Shown: positions 21,791 through 30,441, counted from the first letter of the stretch. The stretch: DNA of 64,000 nt from Candidatus Paraluminiphilus aquimaris (GCF_026230195.1 NZ_CP036501.1:1-64000); one strand, 5' to 3'. The notes: generated from the sequence alone by a model not told the origin. Numbers and translations: made by a program.

Positions 21791-22980
21791 AGTCCTATAA
21801 GACTCAAAACTCCGAAAAAAGCGGCAAAGGCAAAAGCGACAACAAAACCCAGCCACTCCGCCACAGCACCGTGAATTGCTGCACCCACAGCAGGGGCTGC
21901 CATCATGGTCATCGACCATAAGCTCATGACGCGGCCATGATACGGCGGATCGATCACGAGTTGCGCTAGAGTCTGACACGCAGTTCCCGCCAGAGTTGTC
22001 GATAAACTGAGCAAACCCACTAAAACAAATAGACTTGATAGATCCGTTATCCAGAAAAGATTAGAGAGCAAACCCGCTGCAAAAAGCATGGCCATGACGC
22101 TCATATTATATAAGTACCGAATATCAGCCCTCAGACGGCTCATGAGAAAGCCACCCAAAACAGCCCCACCTCCCGCGGCCGCGGTCAGCCAAGCCAGCTC
22201 CGCAGCACCGCCGGCGATGAGGCGCCCAGATACCGCGGGTAAGAGTTCGATAAAACTGCGCCCTAGAAACCCATTGATCGATGTCAGCGCGAGAATAATG
22301 ACAAGGGGGGCAGCGCTGAAGACATAGCGGAGTCCGTCGACAAACTCGCTGTTTACACTGCCATGTGCTCGTTTTTGGCGTGTCCCCACGCCGCCTAGGG
22401 ATTTTAGGATAAAACCCGAGGCTGCAAATATGAGGACAGGCGTTGACCACGCCCACGTAGCACCGGCACGGGCAATAATTGTCGCGCAAATAGCCGGACC
22501 TAAAATACGGGCAATGTTAAATGACATGGCGGTCAGCCCGACTGCACTGGGAAGTGCCTCGCGCGGCACTAACAGCGGTACCAGAGCGAGACGCATAGGG
22601 CTGTGCATTGCCGATACGGAGCCCAGTGCCGTAGCAAGAATCAGTAGCACCGATAAGTTGAGCATCCCGAAATAGGTGGCCAGCGCACCACTCATAGCAA
22701 TCGCTCCATGAATGAGCATTGACCATATCAAGCCGTATCTGGGGTTTATGCGATCTGACTGAACACCGAAATAAGGCGATAGCAGGAGCGCCGGCGCAAG
22801 CATGAGGGCGCTTACAATTCCCACCCACAGTGCCGACTGTGTCAGCTCCCAAGCGTTCCATCCCAGGAGGAAACGCAACATCCAACTACCCAAGCCTGAA
22901 CACCAACTGGCTGGGTAATAGCGTCTAAAGCGCGGTGCATTTAACGCAGAATGCTTCACCTGTCGCTTTTCACGACACAC
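21721..22980 (-). CDS. MFS transporter, MFS_3/EntS-like
   Basis: 419 residues with about twelve hydrophobic helices. N-terminal RFRRYYPASWCSGLGSWM and YFGVQSDRINPRYGL resemble the MFS_3 group of drug and siderophore exporters. The substrate cannot be read from sequence. The GTG at 22980 has a GAGAGG-like site before it; a second GTG seven codons later (KHSALN) is an alternative start. The 110-bp gap to divergent imuA holds a LexA box 38 bp from this start, so SOS control of this gene is possible. Its 3' end overlaps holA by 70 bases in opposite orientation. Confidence 0.85.
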   Translation of the reverse strand: MCREKRQVKHSALNAPRFRRYYPASWCSGLGSWMLRFLLGWNAWELTQSALWVGIVSALMLAPALLLSPYFGVQSDRINPRYGLIWSMLIHGAIAMSGALATYFGMLNLSVLLILATALGSVSAMHSPMRLALVPLLVPREALPSAVGLTAMSFNIARILGPAICATIIARAGATWAWSTPVLIFAASGFILKSLGGVGTRQKRAHGSVNSEFVDGLRYVFSAAPLVIILALTSINGFLGRSFIELLPAVSGRLIAGGAAELAWLTAAAGGGAVLGGFLMSRLRADIRYLYNMSVMAMLFAAGLLSNLFWITDLSSLFVLVGLLSLSTTLAGTACQTLAQLVIDPPYHGRVMSLWSMTMMAAPAVGAAIHGAVAEWLGFVVAFAFAAFFGVLSLIGLYRRRRGMTEDAPVAKVTMSDSR

Positions 22981-23017
22981 AAATGGCGCCTCTCTTGCTT
23001 TTCAGCCGCAATGGAAC

Positions 23018-23037
23018 TACTGTTTATTTATACAGTA
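23018..23037. promoter_or_regulatory. LexA (SOS) box upstream of imuA
   Basis: TACTGT TTATTTAT ACAGTA: perfect 6-bp arms and the CTGT-N8-ACAG core (23020-23035) of the gammaproteobacterial LexA operator. It lies 52 bases before the imuA ATG and 37 bases before the divergent MFS start. Two further boxes of the same form precede imuB and dnaE2. Confidence 0.92.
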
Positions 23038-23089
23038 TTTTTACTGGTGCTTTTCCGAAAAGCATCACATCTACTTTGCGGAGCTCATC

Positions 23090-23830
23090 ATGACCTATTC
23101 CATCGAACAGATCATTAATCGTCCTGACACCTGGCAGGGCATCGACAACCACACAAACTCCCGCGTTATCTTAACCACCAAACCTACCAATACAGATTGG
23201 CATAATAGGCAGAGTGTACCAACGGGTTTTGCATCTCTCGATGAAGAATTACAACTAAACGGCTGGCCAAAGCATGGCGCTGTCGAGGTCTTAAGCGATC
23301 ACGACGGCACTGAGTGCATGGGGTTATTTCTGCCAACCATGGAGCGACTTTCCAGTGAAAAACGCTGGCAAGCATTTATTAATTCGCCACACACACCGTA
23401 TGCACCCTTGTTACGCGCGCACAACATTCCCTCAGAACAGATACTGATGGTGCACCCCAAACACCGGGATGAAACGTTGTGGGCAGCAGAGCAAGCTGTT
23501 CGAAGTACAACTTGCAGCACCGTTTTTGTGTGGTTAGGGAGCACTCACTATCGTTATGCTGAAATACGAAAGCTACAACTCGCAGCTGCGAGTACCGATA
23601 CGCTGCTGTTCTTATTTAGGTCAAGTGATGCGCTAACCGATGCCACACCCGTCTCACTTAGACTGCATATCAATGCGTATCGTGAAGTCACCGTCGTTAA
23701 GCAACGTGGCGGCAAGCGCGAAGTTGAAATACAGCTACCTGAAAACCACCTTCTAAAGATCAAGACAGTGCAATCTCATAGCAAAGCCGTAGCGACTAAG
23801 ACCGGCACATTCCTAACCCCTGTCGCTTAG
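23090..23830 (+). CDS. imuA: SOS mutagenesis protein ImuA
   Basis: 246 residues. ImuA is a RecA-like accessory factor that works with ImuB and DnaE2 in error-prone translesion synthesis. The family start PTGFASLDEELQLNGWPKHGAVEVLS is present (split here: PTGFASLDEEL, then NGWPKHGAVEVL). The region that would hold a Walker A loop reads SDHDGTECMG, so nucleotide binding is doubtful, as in other ImuA proteins. GGAG six bases before the ATG is a good ribosome binding site. A LexA box lies upstream. imuB is 4.6 kb away instead of adjacent. Confidence 0.85.
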   Translation: MTYSIEQIINRPDTWQGIDNHTNSRVILTTKPTNTDWHNRQSVPTGFASLDEELQLNGWPKHGAVEVLSDHDGTECMGLFLPTMERLSSEKRWQAFINSPHTPYAPLLRAHNIPSEQILMVHPKHRDETLWAAEQAVRSTTCSTVFVWLGSTHYRYAEIRKLQLAAASTDTLLFLFRSSDALTDATPVSLRLHINAYREVTVVKQRGGKREVEIQLPENHLLKIKTVQSHSKAVATKTGTFLTPVA

Positions 23831-23851
23831 GGTATCCCTTTACTTTCCCCT

Positions 23852-23884
23852 CCCCGGGCTCGGCTCCCCTCCGAGCTTCCGGGG
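23852..23884 (+). terminator. Long GC-rich hairpin after imuA
   Basis: CCCCGG GCTCGG (23852-23863), loop CTCCCCT, then CCGAGC, a TT bulge, and CCGGGG (23871-23884): a 12-bp stem with one 2-nt bulge, 21 bases after the imuA stop. It is followed by CAACCTTCTT and lacks a clean T run, so it may work as a weak or Rho-assisted terminator or as a transcript-end stabiliser. Confidence 0.55.
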
Positions 23885-23987
23885 CAACCTTCTTCTGATA
23901 TCACCGCGATAGGCGGATACTCTTTTACGACATCAAAACAGTCATCGCCTGCGTTATGCTTGATGCATACCTTAACGTAGCAATCTA

Positions 23988-24725
23988 ATGCCGGACTTAC
24001 CTATCAGCCTAGACGTTCTGTATGTCCTGATCACAACCAGCTTTATTGCGTCGTTATTGACCGCATCGTTGGGTATCGGGGGTGGCACACTCGTTTTGGC
24101 CGTACTGGTCGTTACCGTTCCCATTACAGCGGTCGTACCCCTGCATAGTGTCGTTCAGCTTGGATCAAACTCCGGCAGAACGGTCATGACACGACATCAC
24201 ATATCAAGACAACTTTTCTGGCCACTGGTTATTGGCGCTTTTATTGGCACCCTGCTCGCCGCACCACTTTCCGCCTTCTGGTTAACGGATATGCAGTTAA
24301 CGCTGCTCCTCGCCACCTTTACCCTTGTTGTTACCTGGGTCCCGATCCCTGCCGTAAAAACACATAGCACGCGCCGCAACTTGGTTTTTAGTACGACGGT
24401 AAGCTTCGTGGGTGTTTTTGTGAGCGCCACCGGCCCCTTGATCGCTGCATTTCTTAGGCATCAAGCAGCCAATCGAAAAGAACTTGTGGCGACCATGGCG
24501 GCCAGTGTATCTACCATGAACTTTCTTCGGATCGTTCTCTTTAGCACCCTGGGATTCATCTGGAGCGAGTGGCTACTCCCCCTCGCTCTAATGATTGCTG
24601 CGGGCTTTGGTGGAACGCTCATAGGCCTGCAGCTTCTTGGTCGACTCCCCGAGCAGTTATTTCAAACTCTTCTTAAACTTCTTTTGACCGTGCTGGCTCT
24701 ATTGATGATTGTTCGAGTTCTTTAA
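23988..24725 (+). CDS. TSUP (TauE/SafE) family membrane permease
   Basis: 245 residues, seven or eight hydrophobic helices. N-terminal SLLTASLGIGGGTLVLAVL and the repeat-like SFVGVFVSATGPLIAAFL are typical of the TauE/SafE family, which moves sulfite, sulfoacetate or other small organic anions. No sulfur-metabolism gene is nearby, so the substrate is unknown. It sits between imuA and imuB, transcribed in the same direction, but with its own 157-base upstream gap. Confidence 0.85.
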   Translation: MPDLPISLDVLYVLITTSFIASLLTASLGIGGGTLVLAVLVVTVPITAVVPLHSVVQLGSNSGRTVMTRHHISRQLFWPLVIGAFIGTLLAAPLSAFWLTDMQLTLLLATFTLVVTWVPIPAVKTHSTRRNLVFSTTVSFVGVFVSATGPLIAAFLRHQAANRKELVATMAASVSTMNFLRIVLFSTLGFIWSEWLLPLALMIAAGFGGTLIGLQLLGRLPEQLFQTLLKLLLTVLALLMIVRVL

Positions 24726-24764
24726 TCCGACCCAAGAACAGTGCCTGTTTGAACACAGGGAGTG

Positions 24765-26642
24765 CTATATCTCTGTCAGTTGGGAAGCCACCATTGCATC
24801 GATATTATCCGCCAACTTACTCAGTGGCACCGGTCCGCTCCCCAATACGGTGTCATGAAACAATCGTATATCGAATTGATCACCGAGACGCTCTTTGGCA
24901 CCCTCGCGCAGTTCAACAATACGCAGCTTCCCAATCATATAAGCCGTGGCCTGACCCGGCATCGCAATGTAGCGCTCGATCGCTTTTATGCAGTCATACT
25001 CAGCGTTCGGCGTATTCTCGACCAGATAGTCGATGGCCTCTTCACGGCTCCAACGCTTGCTATGTATACCTGTATCCACCACCAGTCGCGCGGCGCGCCA
25101 TAGCTCCATAGCGAGCTGCCCAAACCGTGAATAGGGGTCCTCATAGAACCCCATCTCATAGGCGAGCTGCTCCGTGTACAGACCCCAACCTTCAGAAAAT
25201 GCGGTGAAGCTCAAGTAACGCTGAATATCTGGAACACCTTTGAGCTCAGCCGTAATAGCCCGTTGCAGGTGGTGTCCGGGCAAACCTTCATGAAACGCCA
25301 ATGCCTCTAGATCTGTTTTTGGCATGGCGCTCATGTCGTAAAGATTGGCGTAAAAGATACCCGGCCGAGAACCATCGGGTGGTGGGCTTTGATAAAACGC
25401 TTTCCCCGCATTTCGCTCGCGGAACGGCTCGACACGCTTAACGATCAACTCAGCTTTTGGTAGCACACCGAAATAATCAGGTAGCTTCTTCTCCATTCGA
25501 GAGAGTGCATCACGCGCACTCGTTAAGTAAGCCTCTCTCCCTTCATCGGTATTCGGAAAACGCAGCGACTGATTCTCGCGTACAAAGACGAAAAACGCTG
25601 GCAGACTGCCCTCGAAGTTGACTTGCGCCATGATCTCCCGCATTTGATCGTGGATACGCGCAATATTATTGAGACCAAGCTGATGCACCTCATCCGCTGT
25701 AAGGTCTGTTGTTGTATACCACTGTAGCAGCCGCTGATAGAACGCATCGCCATCAGGTAGACGCCATACCCCATCGTTGGATGAGGCTGATTCACTTTGC
25801 TTCTCGATCACACTGATGAACCGTTGGTAGGCTGGTTTGAAGGCATCAATGAGCGCAGCTCTGCCAGCATTAACAAGTCGAGCAGTTTCATCTTCCGGCA
25901 AATCGAGTGCCGTTACTTTCTTTTGAAAATCTGCCCAAACGGGTGACACCGCTGCGAAATCATCAAACGGCTGACCGCTAATCACATTGTTGGAGGACTC
26001 CAGAATCGCCGGATACATCCAGTCAACCAGATAAAACCCTTTCTCGGCACGCAACTCCAGCTGCTCAATGACCTCCCCTAAGTAACCCTCCACGTTCTCA
26101 ATGCGATCGATGTAGGCCTCAGCATCGCTCAAGTCAGTAACTCGATGAATGTTGATAAGCGAGCTCGGAATTCGGGTATGCGCACCGCTAAATTGGTGCA
26201 GCGCGTAGCGGTGATGGCGAAAATCATCCATCGCCAGCGAGCGCTCCAATGACATACGGTAGAGGTCGAGGGACAGCTGCCCCGCATTGGGTAACGCAGC
26301 CCTGTCAAACCTCGCGAGATCAAGTAACCCCTGCTCCATCCGCAAGCGCTCTTCGTCGTTAAATGCTTCCGACTGAGGATTCCACTCACCGTGACGATCC
26401 TTGATACCCAAATAGCTAGCGGTAAACGGCTGCCGCGAGAGATTTTCGGCAAAGACGTCAGCGAGATAGGCATTTAACTGCTCATGCTCCGAAAATTCCG
26501 CATCGGCTTCGTTGCCCGTGCTGTTCTGATCGATCTGCGAAACAGAAACCTCTTTCGATTGCACAGAGCCCGTCTCGCCGCAGCCCGCCAACGAAATATT
26601 AAAAACGCTAGCAATGATGAAGAGCGGAATAGTTCGATTCAT
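24765..26642 (-). CDS. DUF885 family lipoprotein, putative metallopeptidase-like
   Basis: 625 residues from the ATG at 26642. A frame extension to 26804 exists, but it would run into the divergent carboxyltransferase gene and hide the signal peptide. From 26642 the protein begins MNRTIPLFIIASVF and has a lipobox SLAGC at about residue 19, so it is probably a lipoprotein. The C-terminal half has LAFHEGLPGHHLQRAI, the HExxH-like signature of DUF885, and FSEGWGLYTEQLAYEMG. DUF885 proteins resemble M-type metallopeptidases; activity is not shown. It converges on the TSUP gene with a 39-base gap. Confidence 0.88.
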   Translation of the reverse strand: MNRTIPLFIIASVFNISLAGCGETGSVQSKEVSVSQIDQNSTGNEADAEFSEHEQLNAYLADVFAENLSRQPFTASYLGIKDRHGEWNPQSEAFNDEERLRMEQGLLDLARFDRAALPNAGQLSLDLYRMSLERSLAMDDFRHHRYALHQFSGAHTRIPSSLINIHRVTDLSDAEAYIDRIENVEGYLGEVIEQLELRAEKGFYLVDWMYPAILESSNNVISGQPFDDFAAVSPVWADFQKKVTALDLPEDETARLVNAGRAALIDAFKPAYQRFISVIEKQSESASSNDGVWRLPDGDAFYQRLLQWYTTTDLTADEVHQLGLNNIARIHDQMREIMAQVNFEGSLPAFFVFVRENQSLRFPNTDEGREAYLTSARDALSRMEKKLPDYFGVLPKAELIVKRVEPFRERNAGKAFYQSPPPDGSRPGIFYANLYDMSAMPKTDLEALAFHEGLPGHHLQRAITAELKGVPDIQRYLSFTAFSEGWGLYTEQLAYEMGFYEDPYSRFGQLAMELWRAARLVVDTGIHSKRWSREEAIDYLVENTPNAEYDCIKAIERYIAMPGQATAYMIGKLRIVELREGAKERLGDQFDIRLFHDTVLGSGPVPLSKLADNIDAMVASQLTEI

Positions 26643-26773
26643 TAGGATTATCCCTATGAGAAAAACAAAGCGCGATGATAGCCCAGTTAATACCGCAACT
26701 CGGAGCTTCGTTTGTGCTTGCCTGAACAAAGCACGAACCTTAAGGTCTACCCACAAGACGTGGAGAATAGATT

Positions 26774-28297
26774 GTGTCGCAGGGACCCCTATCAACCGAT
26801 GCACAGATGCATCTTGACCAGATCAAAGCAGAGACACTTGATGCCGCTCGCACGCGTGCAAAAGAAAAGCGTCACAGTAAAGGTTACCGAACAGCAAGAG
26901 AGAATTTGCTGGACCTGGTCGATGACAGTAGCTTCATTGAGTACGGCCAGCTAGCCGTTGCTGCGCAGCGCGATCGTCGCGATCCGTCCACCCTTCGTGT
27001 TGATACCGCCGCTGACGGCGTCATAACAGGCACCGCCACGATTAACGCGACACTTTTGCCTGATGAGCGCGCTGACGTAGCCGTCGCAATTTACGACTAC
27101 AGCGTACTTGCCGGAACACAAGGCTTCTTTCACCACAACAAGCTGGACCGCATTTTTGAAATTGCCGAGCGAGAGCGGCTGCCGTTTGTGATGTATACCG
27201 AGGGGGGCGGTGGACGCCCGGGTGACACTGACGTAAAGGTAAATATTGCTGGCCTCAACAGCACATCCTTCAGCCGTTGGGCCGGCCTTACTGGAAAAGT
27301 ACCGCGCATCACCGTCAACAATGGCTATTGCTTCGCAGGTAATGCGGCTCTCTTTGGCGCAGGTGATGTTCGCATTGCCACAAAGAGCTCATCCATCGGT
27401 ATGGCCGGACCTGCCATGATTGAGGGTGGTGGTCTTGGCGTATTTCATCCTGATGAAATCGGCCCAGTGAATACGCTGTGCAATGTGGGCGCCATCGACC
27501 TACTGGCGGAAGATGAGGCCCATGCAACTGCGCTCGCTAAGTGGACATTAAGTTATGCTCAGGGAGTCACCTCGCCAGGAGCCGTGGCAGATCAAACCAC
27601 GCTGAGAACGTGCCTTCCCGAGAACCGGCGGATGGCCTATGACGTCCGGAAAGTAATGGATGTCTTATTCGATCAGCAATCGGTTCTTGAGTTACGTCCC
27701 GTCTATGGTCGTGCAGTGGTAACAGCACTTGCACGCATCGAAGGACATCCGGTGGTTGTTATTGCCAGCGACTGCCGACACCTCGGTGGTGCCATTGATG
27801 TCGATGCTGCGCGTAAAGCGAGTGACATGATGGAGTTGGCGAAGCGCTGGCAGTTACCGATCGTCTCACTTGTTGACACACCCGGCTTCATGGTTGGTCC
27901 AGAAAGTGAGGCCATGGGCGCAGCAAAGGTCATGCCTGAGCTCTTTAATACGGCAGCCAGTGTCACGACACCGTGGGTGGGTCTATTCCTCCGACGCGGT
28001 TATGGCTTAGGCGCAATGGCCCTCGTTGGCGGCTCCTTCGAATTCCCAACGCTTACGGCGAGCTGGCCACAAGGTGAGTTTGGTGGCATGGGCCTTGAAG
28101 GTGCTGTTCGACTGGGCTTTAAGAAGGAGCTCGAAGCAACACCCGCTGGTGAAGCCCGCGATGCACTGTATGAAAAGCTCGTCGCAGAGATGTATCAAAA
28201 AGGTCGTGCCACTGAAGCGGCGGCCTACCTCGAGATCGATATGGTCATAGACCCTGCGGAAAGTCGTTCCGTGATCTTGCGAGGCCTTGGCTTGTAA
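26774..28297 (+). CDS. Biotin-dependent acyl-CoA carboxyltransferase beta subunit
   Basis: 507 residues, the length of the PccB/AccD-like carboxyltransferase beta family. Seen: YDYSVLAGTQGFFHHNK, VMYTEGGGGRPGDTD, the oxyanion-hole loops GYCFAGNAALFG and GLGAMALVGGSF, and LVDTPGFMVGPESEAMG. It transfers carboxylate from carboxybiotin to an acyl-CoA; propionyl-, methylcrotonyl- or another acyl-CoA is possible. No biotin carboxylase or biotin carrier gene is in the window, so its partner must be elsewhere. The GTG start has GGAG eight bases upstream. Confidence 0.87.
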   Translation: MSQGPLSTDAQMHLDQIKAETLDAARTRAKEKRHSKGYRTARENLLDLVDDSSFIEYGQLAVAAQRDRRDPSTLRVDTAADGVITGTATINATLLPDERADVAVAIYDYSVLAGTQGFFHHNKLDRIFEIAERERLPFVMYTEGGGGRPGDTDVKVNIAGLNSTSFSRWAGLTGKVPRITVNNGYCFAGNAALFGAGDVRIATKSSSIGMAGPAMIEGGGLGVFHPDEIGPVNTLCNVGAIDLLAEDEAHATALAKWTLSYAQGVTSPGAVADQTTLRTCLPENRRMAYDVRKVMDVLFDQQSVLELRPVYGRAVVTALARIEGHPVVVIASDCRHLGGAIDVDAARKASDMMELAKRWQLPIVSLVDTPGFMVGPESEAMGAAKVMPELFNTAASVTTPWVGLFLRRGYGLGAMALVGGSFEFPTLTASWPQGEFGGMGLEGAVRLGFKKELEATPAGEARDALYEKLVAEMYQKGRATEAAAYLEIDMVIDPAESRSVILRGLGL

Positions 28298-28393
28298 GGT
28301 CCTGGTTTACAAGGCCTTGCTTTTGAACGGTGGGTAAAGCCTCAATTCGCTCAAAACACCAATAAGCGTAATACCGCACTTGCTCAGGGGCGC

Positions 28394-28431
28394 TCATCAT
28401 AATACTGTATAAATAAACAGTATTATGATGA
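28394..28431. repeat. Perfect inverted repeat with 15-bp arms around the imuB LexA box
   Basis: Left arm TCATCATAATACTGT (28394-28408) and right arm ACAGTATTATGATGA (28417-28431) are exact reverse complements, separated by ATAAATAA. The inner part is the LexA operator, and the outer nine base pairs are beyond what LexA needs. The right arm ends six bases before the imuB GTG. Confidence 0.95.
28403..28422. promoter_or_regulatory. LexA (SOS) box upstream of imuB
   Basis: TACTGT ATAAATAA ACAGTA with the CTGT-N8-ACAG core at 28405-28420. It ends 14 bases before the imuB start codon, so the promoter must overlap it and the untranslated leader must be very short or absent. Confidence 0.93.
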
Positions 28432-28436
28432 CTTAA

Positions 28437-29879
28437 GTGCTCTGGCTTTGCTTACACTTCCCAAAACTCCCTCTTGAAGCATTGGCCTCAAAGCCAGTGT
28501 GTAACGACGATATTTTACGTGTTGTCATTGAGGGACAGCGCGCCATTACCTGCGACGATGAGGTTGAGGCACTCGGTGTGACACCGGGACTCAAACAATC
28601 CACTGTAAGCGGCTTGCTCAGTGGTCACCCCCTGAAACTTTTATCCAGGGCACCGGAGGAGGAACTCAAAGTACTCAAGCGCCTTCGACAATGGGCTTAT
28701 TCAATCACTCCAACCCTAACACTGTGGCGAGATGACTGCCTTCAGTTAGAAATCGGCCGCTGTTTATTAGTCCATGGCGGTTTAGAGCGCTTAATCGAAA
28801 AAATAACCGTCGAGCTCGACCGACGTGGCTTCACCACGCACATTGGAGTCGGTCCAAGTCAGGAAAGCGCTTGGCTATTCAGTCAAACGAGCCGCAGCCC
28901 CCAAACAGCGCAGCCAGCTGATGGTGCACCCCTCGAGGCGCAACTTGCGCCCATAGCACTTCACCGACTAGATGAGTTCGCAAAAGACGTTGCAGCACTC
29001 AATAAAGCGGGTGTTCGTCGTTTCGGCGAACTCCTAGCTCTCCCACAAGATGGCTTAAGACGACGCTGCAGTCAGGCGTTCTGTAACTGGATAGATCGAC
29101 TTCTGTGCCGGGTCGAAGTTGCCATAGAAGACTTCCATCCAGAACCTGAGTACGGCGATATCGCCTGGCTGGGCTACGGGTCTACAAATAATCAGGAGCT
29201 CATTCAGCCGATGGCGCAGTTACTTCAGGACTTCTCGCAGTTTTTGAGAAATACCCAACTGCAGACACAGCATATACGCTGGGATTTCATCGCAGCACAA
29301 GGTGAAAGCCCTCAGCTACACGTACATAGCAGTGAGTGTCATAACGACCCAAACCGGTGGTTAGAGCAGTCACGTCTAAAACTGGAGCGACTTCAGTTCG
29401 ATGATCTCATCGAGGGTATTTCACTCACAGCCTGCGAGCTCAGCTTGGCGCAACTCACAACGCAGGACCTGTTTCTAGAGTCCAAACACCAGGAGCCTTT
29501 ATCGCAACTCATTGACCGCCTTCGTAGCCGGCTGGGTTTCCAAGCAGTGTCACACGTTTATGAGCGCGCCGAGCACTTACCTGAGTACTGCTCATTTATC
29601 GATGCCAATCAACTCAGCGCACCGGCAACCAAGGAAAAAAACCTGCGTCGACCTTTTTGGTTACTCGGGTCACCGCAACCCATTAGCCAGCGCGGCAACC
29701 AACTTTACTGGCTGGATGCTCTGGAGATTATTAGTGGGCCTGAGCGCCTTGAGGACTGCTGGTGGAGCCAACCCACAAGTCGAGATTATTACATCGCAAA
29801 AACAGGTGCAGGCCAGCCCGTCTGGATATTCCAGGACCGGCACAATCGCTGTTGGTTCCTACAGGGAATCTTCGAATAG
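28437..29879 (+). CDS. imuB: SOS mutagenesis protein ImuB (inactive Y-family polymerase homologue)
   Basis: 480 residues. It begins MLWLCLHFPKLPLEAL, the standard ImuB opening. The Y-family fold is recognisable but the catalytic carboxylates are not present in their usual motifs, as in other ImuB proteins, which act as a scaffold joining DnaE2, ImuA and the beta clamp. QDLFLES in the C-terminal half is a plausible clamp-binding motif. The start is GTG. The three in-frame codons before it are ATG ATG ACT followed by TAA, so a tiny frame ends right at the start codon. It is preceded by its own LexA box and unlinked from imuA and dnaE2. Confidence 0.88.
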   Translation: MLWLCLHFPKLPLEALASKPVCNDDILRVVIEGQRAITCDDEVEALGVTPGLKQSTVSGLLSGHPLKLLSRAPEEELKVLKRLRQWAYSITPTLTLWRDDCLQLEIGRCLLVHGGLERLIEKITVELDRRGFTTHIGVGPSQESAWLFSQTSRSPQTAQPADGAPLEAQLAPIALHRLDEFAKDVAALNKAGVRRFGELLALPQDGLRRRCSQAFCNWIDRLLCRVEVAIEDFHPEPEYGDIAWLGYGSTNNQELIQPMAQLLQDFSQFLRNTQLQTQHIRWDFIAAQGESPQLHVHSSECHNDPNRWLEQSRLKLERLQFDDLIEGISLTACELSLAQLTTQDLFLESKHQEPLSQLIDRLRSRLGFQAVSHVYERAEHLPEYCSFIDANQLSAPATKEKNLRRPFWLLGSPQPISQRGNQLYWLDALEIISGPERLEDCWWSQPTSRDYYIAKTGAGQPVWIFQDRHNRCWFLQGIFE

Positions 29880-29952
29880 TGGAATGTTTCACTAATGTGA
29901 CTCTTTTATTTCACAAATATTTCAGTTAAGTTACAAGACGAATAGGAAATAG

Positions 29953-30002
29953 GTGTGGAAAAGCCACGCAACGCTGTGAAGCGATAGCACGCCGTGAGGC
30001 GT
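29953..30002 (+). ncRNA. Structured mRNA leader of three hairpins, two with GUGA tetraloops
   Basis: Hairpin 1: GGTGTGG pairs with CCACGC-type bases (29953-29969; loop AAAAG, six pairs including one G-U). Hairpin 2: CGCT-GTGA-AGCG (29972-29983). Hairpin 3: ACGCC-GTGA-GGCGT (29989-30002), immediately followed by the AAGGAG ribosome binding site. Hairpins 2 and 3 share the GNRA-class loop GUGA and differ by a compensatory T-A to C-G pair in the stem. I do not recognise a known riboswitch class. A translation-control element is inferred from the position. Confidence 0.5.
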
Positions 30003-30014
30003 AAGGAGACCAGA

Positions 30015-30371
30015 ATGAAAACGATGAAGAACTTAGCAATAAGCCTCTGCGTTTTAGGAGGCATGTATACCTCAGGCGCATCCGCCGAGGTTGTTCAAGA
30101 CTGCGTACTGAGCGGTGAAGTGGTCAGTATTAATCAGCAGTCCTCTGAAAAAATGCGCGTCCGGTTCCACAAGATGGAACACGGCGAGCTTGCAAACTGT
30201 AATTTAAAAGGCCGAGCCAAGCGCGGTCGAGTCGATGCAGATATTACGATGGCAGGTCTTGAGCTACCGAAAGGTACAAAAGTTACCTATGCCTTCCAGC
30301 AGACACGATCAGAAGCCAATTGGCAGCTGCTGAGTGTTCAGCGCCCTGTTTTGCTGACGTCAAAAGACTAG
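30015..30371 (+). CDS. Small exported protein of unknown function
   Basis: 118 residues from the ATG at 30015. AAGGAG at 30003-30008 sits six bases upstream, which decides this start over the GTG at 29994, which lies inside the leader hairpin. The signal peptide MKTMKNLAISLCVLGGMY continues to SGASA, with likely cleavage before EVV. The mature part has two cysteines (DCVLSGEV and ANCNLKG) that may form a disulfide and is rich in beta-type residues. No family recognised. It is followed by a clear terminator at 30389, so it is a single-gene unit with a structured leader, located between imuB and the lipocalin gene. Confidence 0.75.
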   Translation: MKTMKNLAISLCVLGGMYTSGASAEVVQDCVLSGEVVSINQQSSEKMRVRFHKMEHGELANCNLKGRAKRGRVDADITMAGLELPKGTKVTYAFQQTRSEANWQLLSVQRPVLLTSKD

Positions 30372-30388
30372 TCGCAAACAATCATTAC

Positions 30389-30425
30389 AGCGCCACCTGG
30401 ATCTTTTCCACGTGGCGCTTTTTAT
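30389..30425 (+). terminator. Factor-independent terminator after the small exported protein gene
   Basis: AGCGCCAC (30389-30396) pairs with GTGGCGCT (30412-30419), extended inside by TGG/CCA across one mismatch, and is followed by TTTTTATT. It lies 17 bases after the stop codon and ends before the convergent lipocalin gene, which it may also serve. Confidence 0.88.
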
Positions 30426-30441
30426 TGCCTATCTAACGACA

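Noticed and set aside
24744-24759. CCTGT-N6-ACAGG as a fourth LexA box
   Set aside because: The spacer is six bases where LexA needs eight. It lies between convergent gene ends and is better seen as a small hairpin.
24765-26804. Longer DUF885 start at 26804
   Set aside because: It would overlap the divergent carboxyltransferase start and bury a clear lipoprotein signal peptide that begins at 26642.
29953-30002. c-di-GMP (GEMM) or guanidine-II riboswitch
   Set aside because: The conserved core bases of GEMM and the ACGR loops of guanidine-II are not present; only the tandem-hairpin layout is similar.
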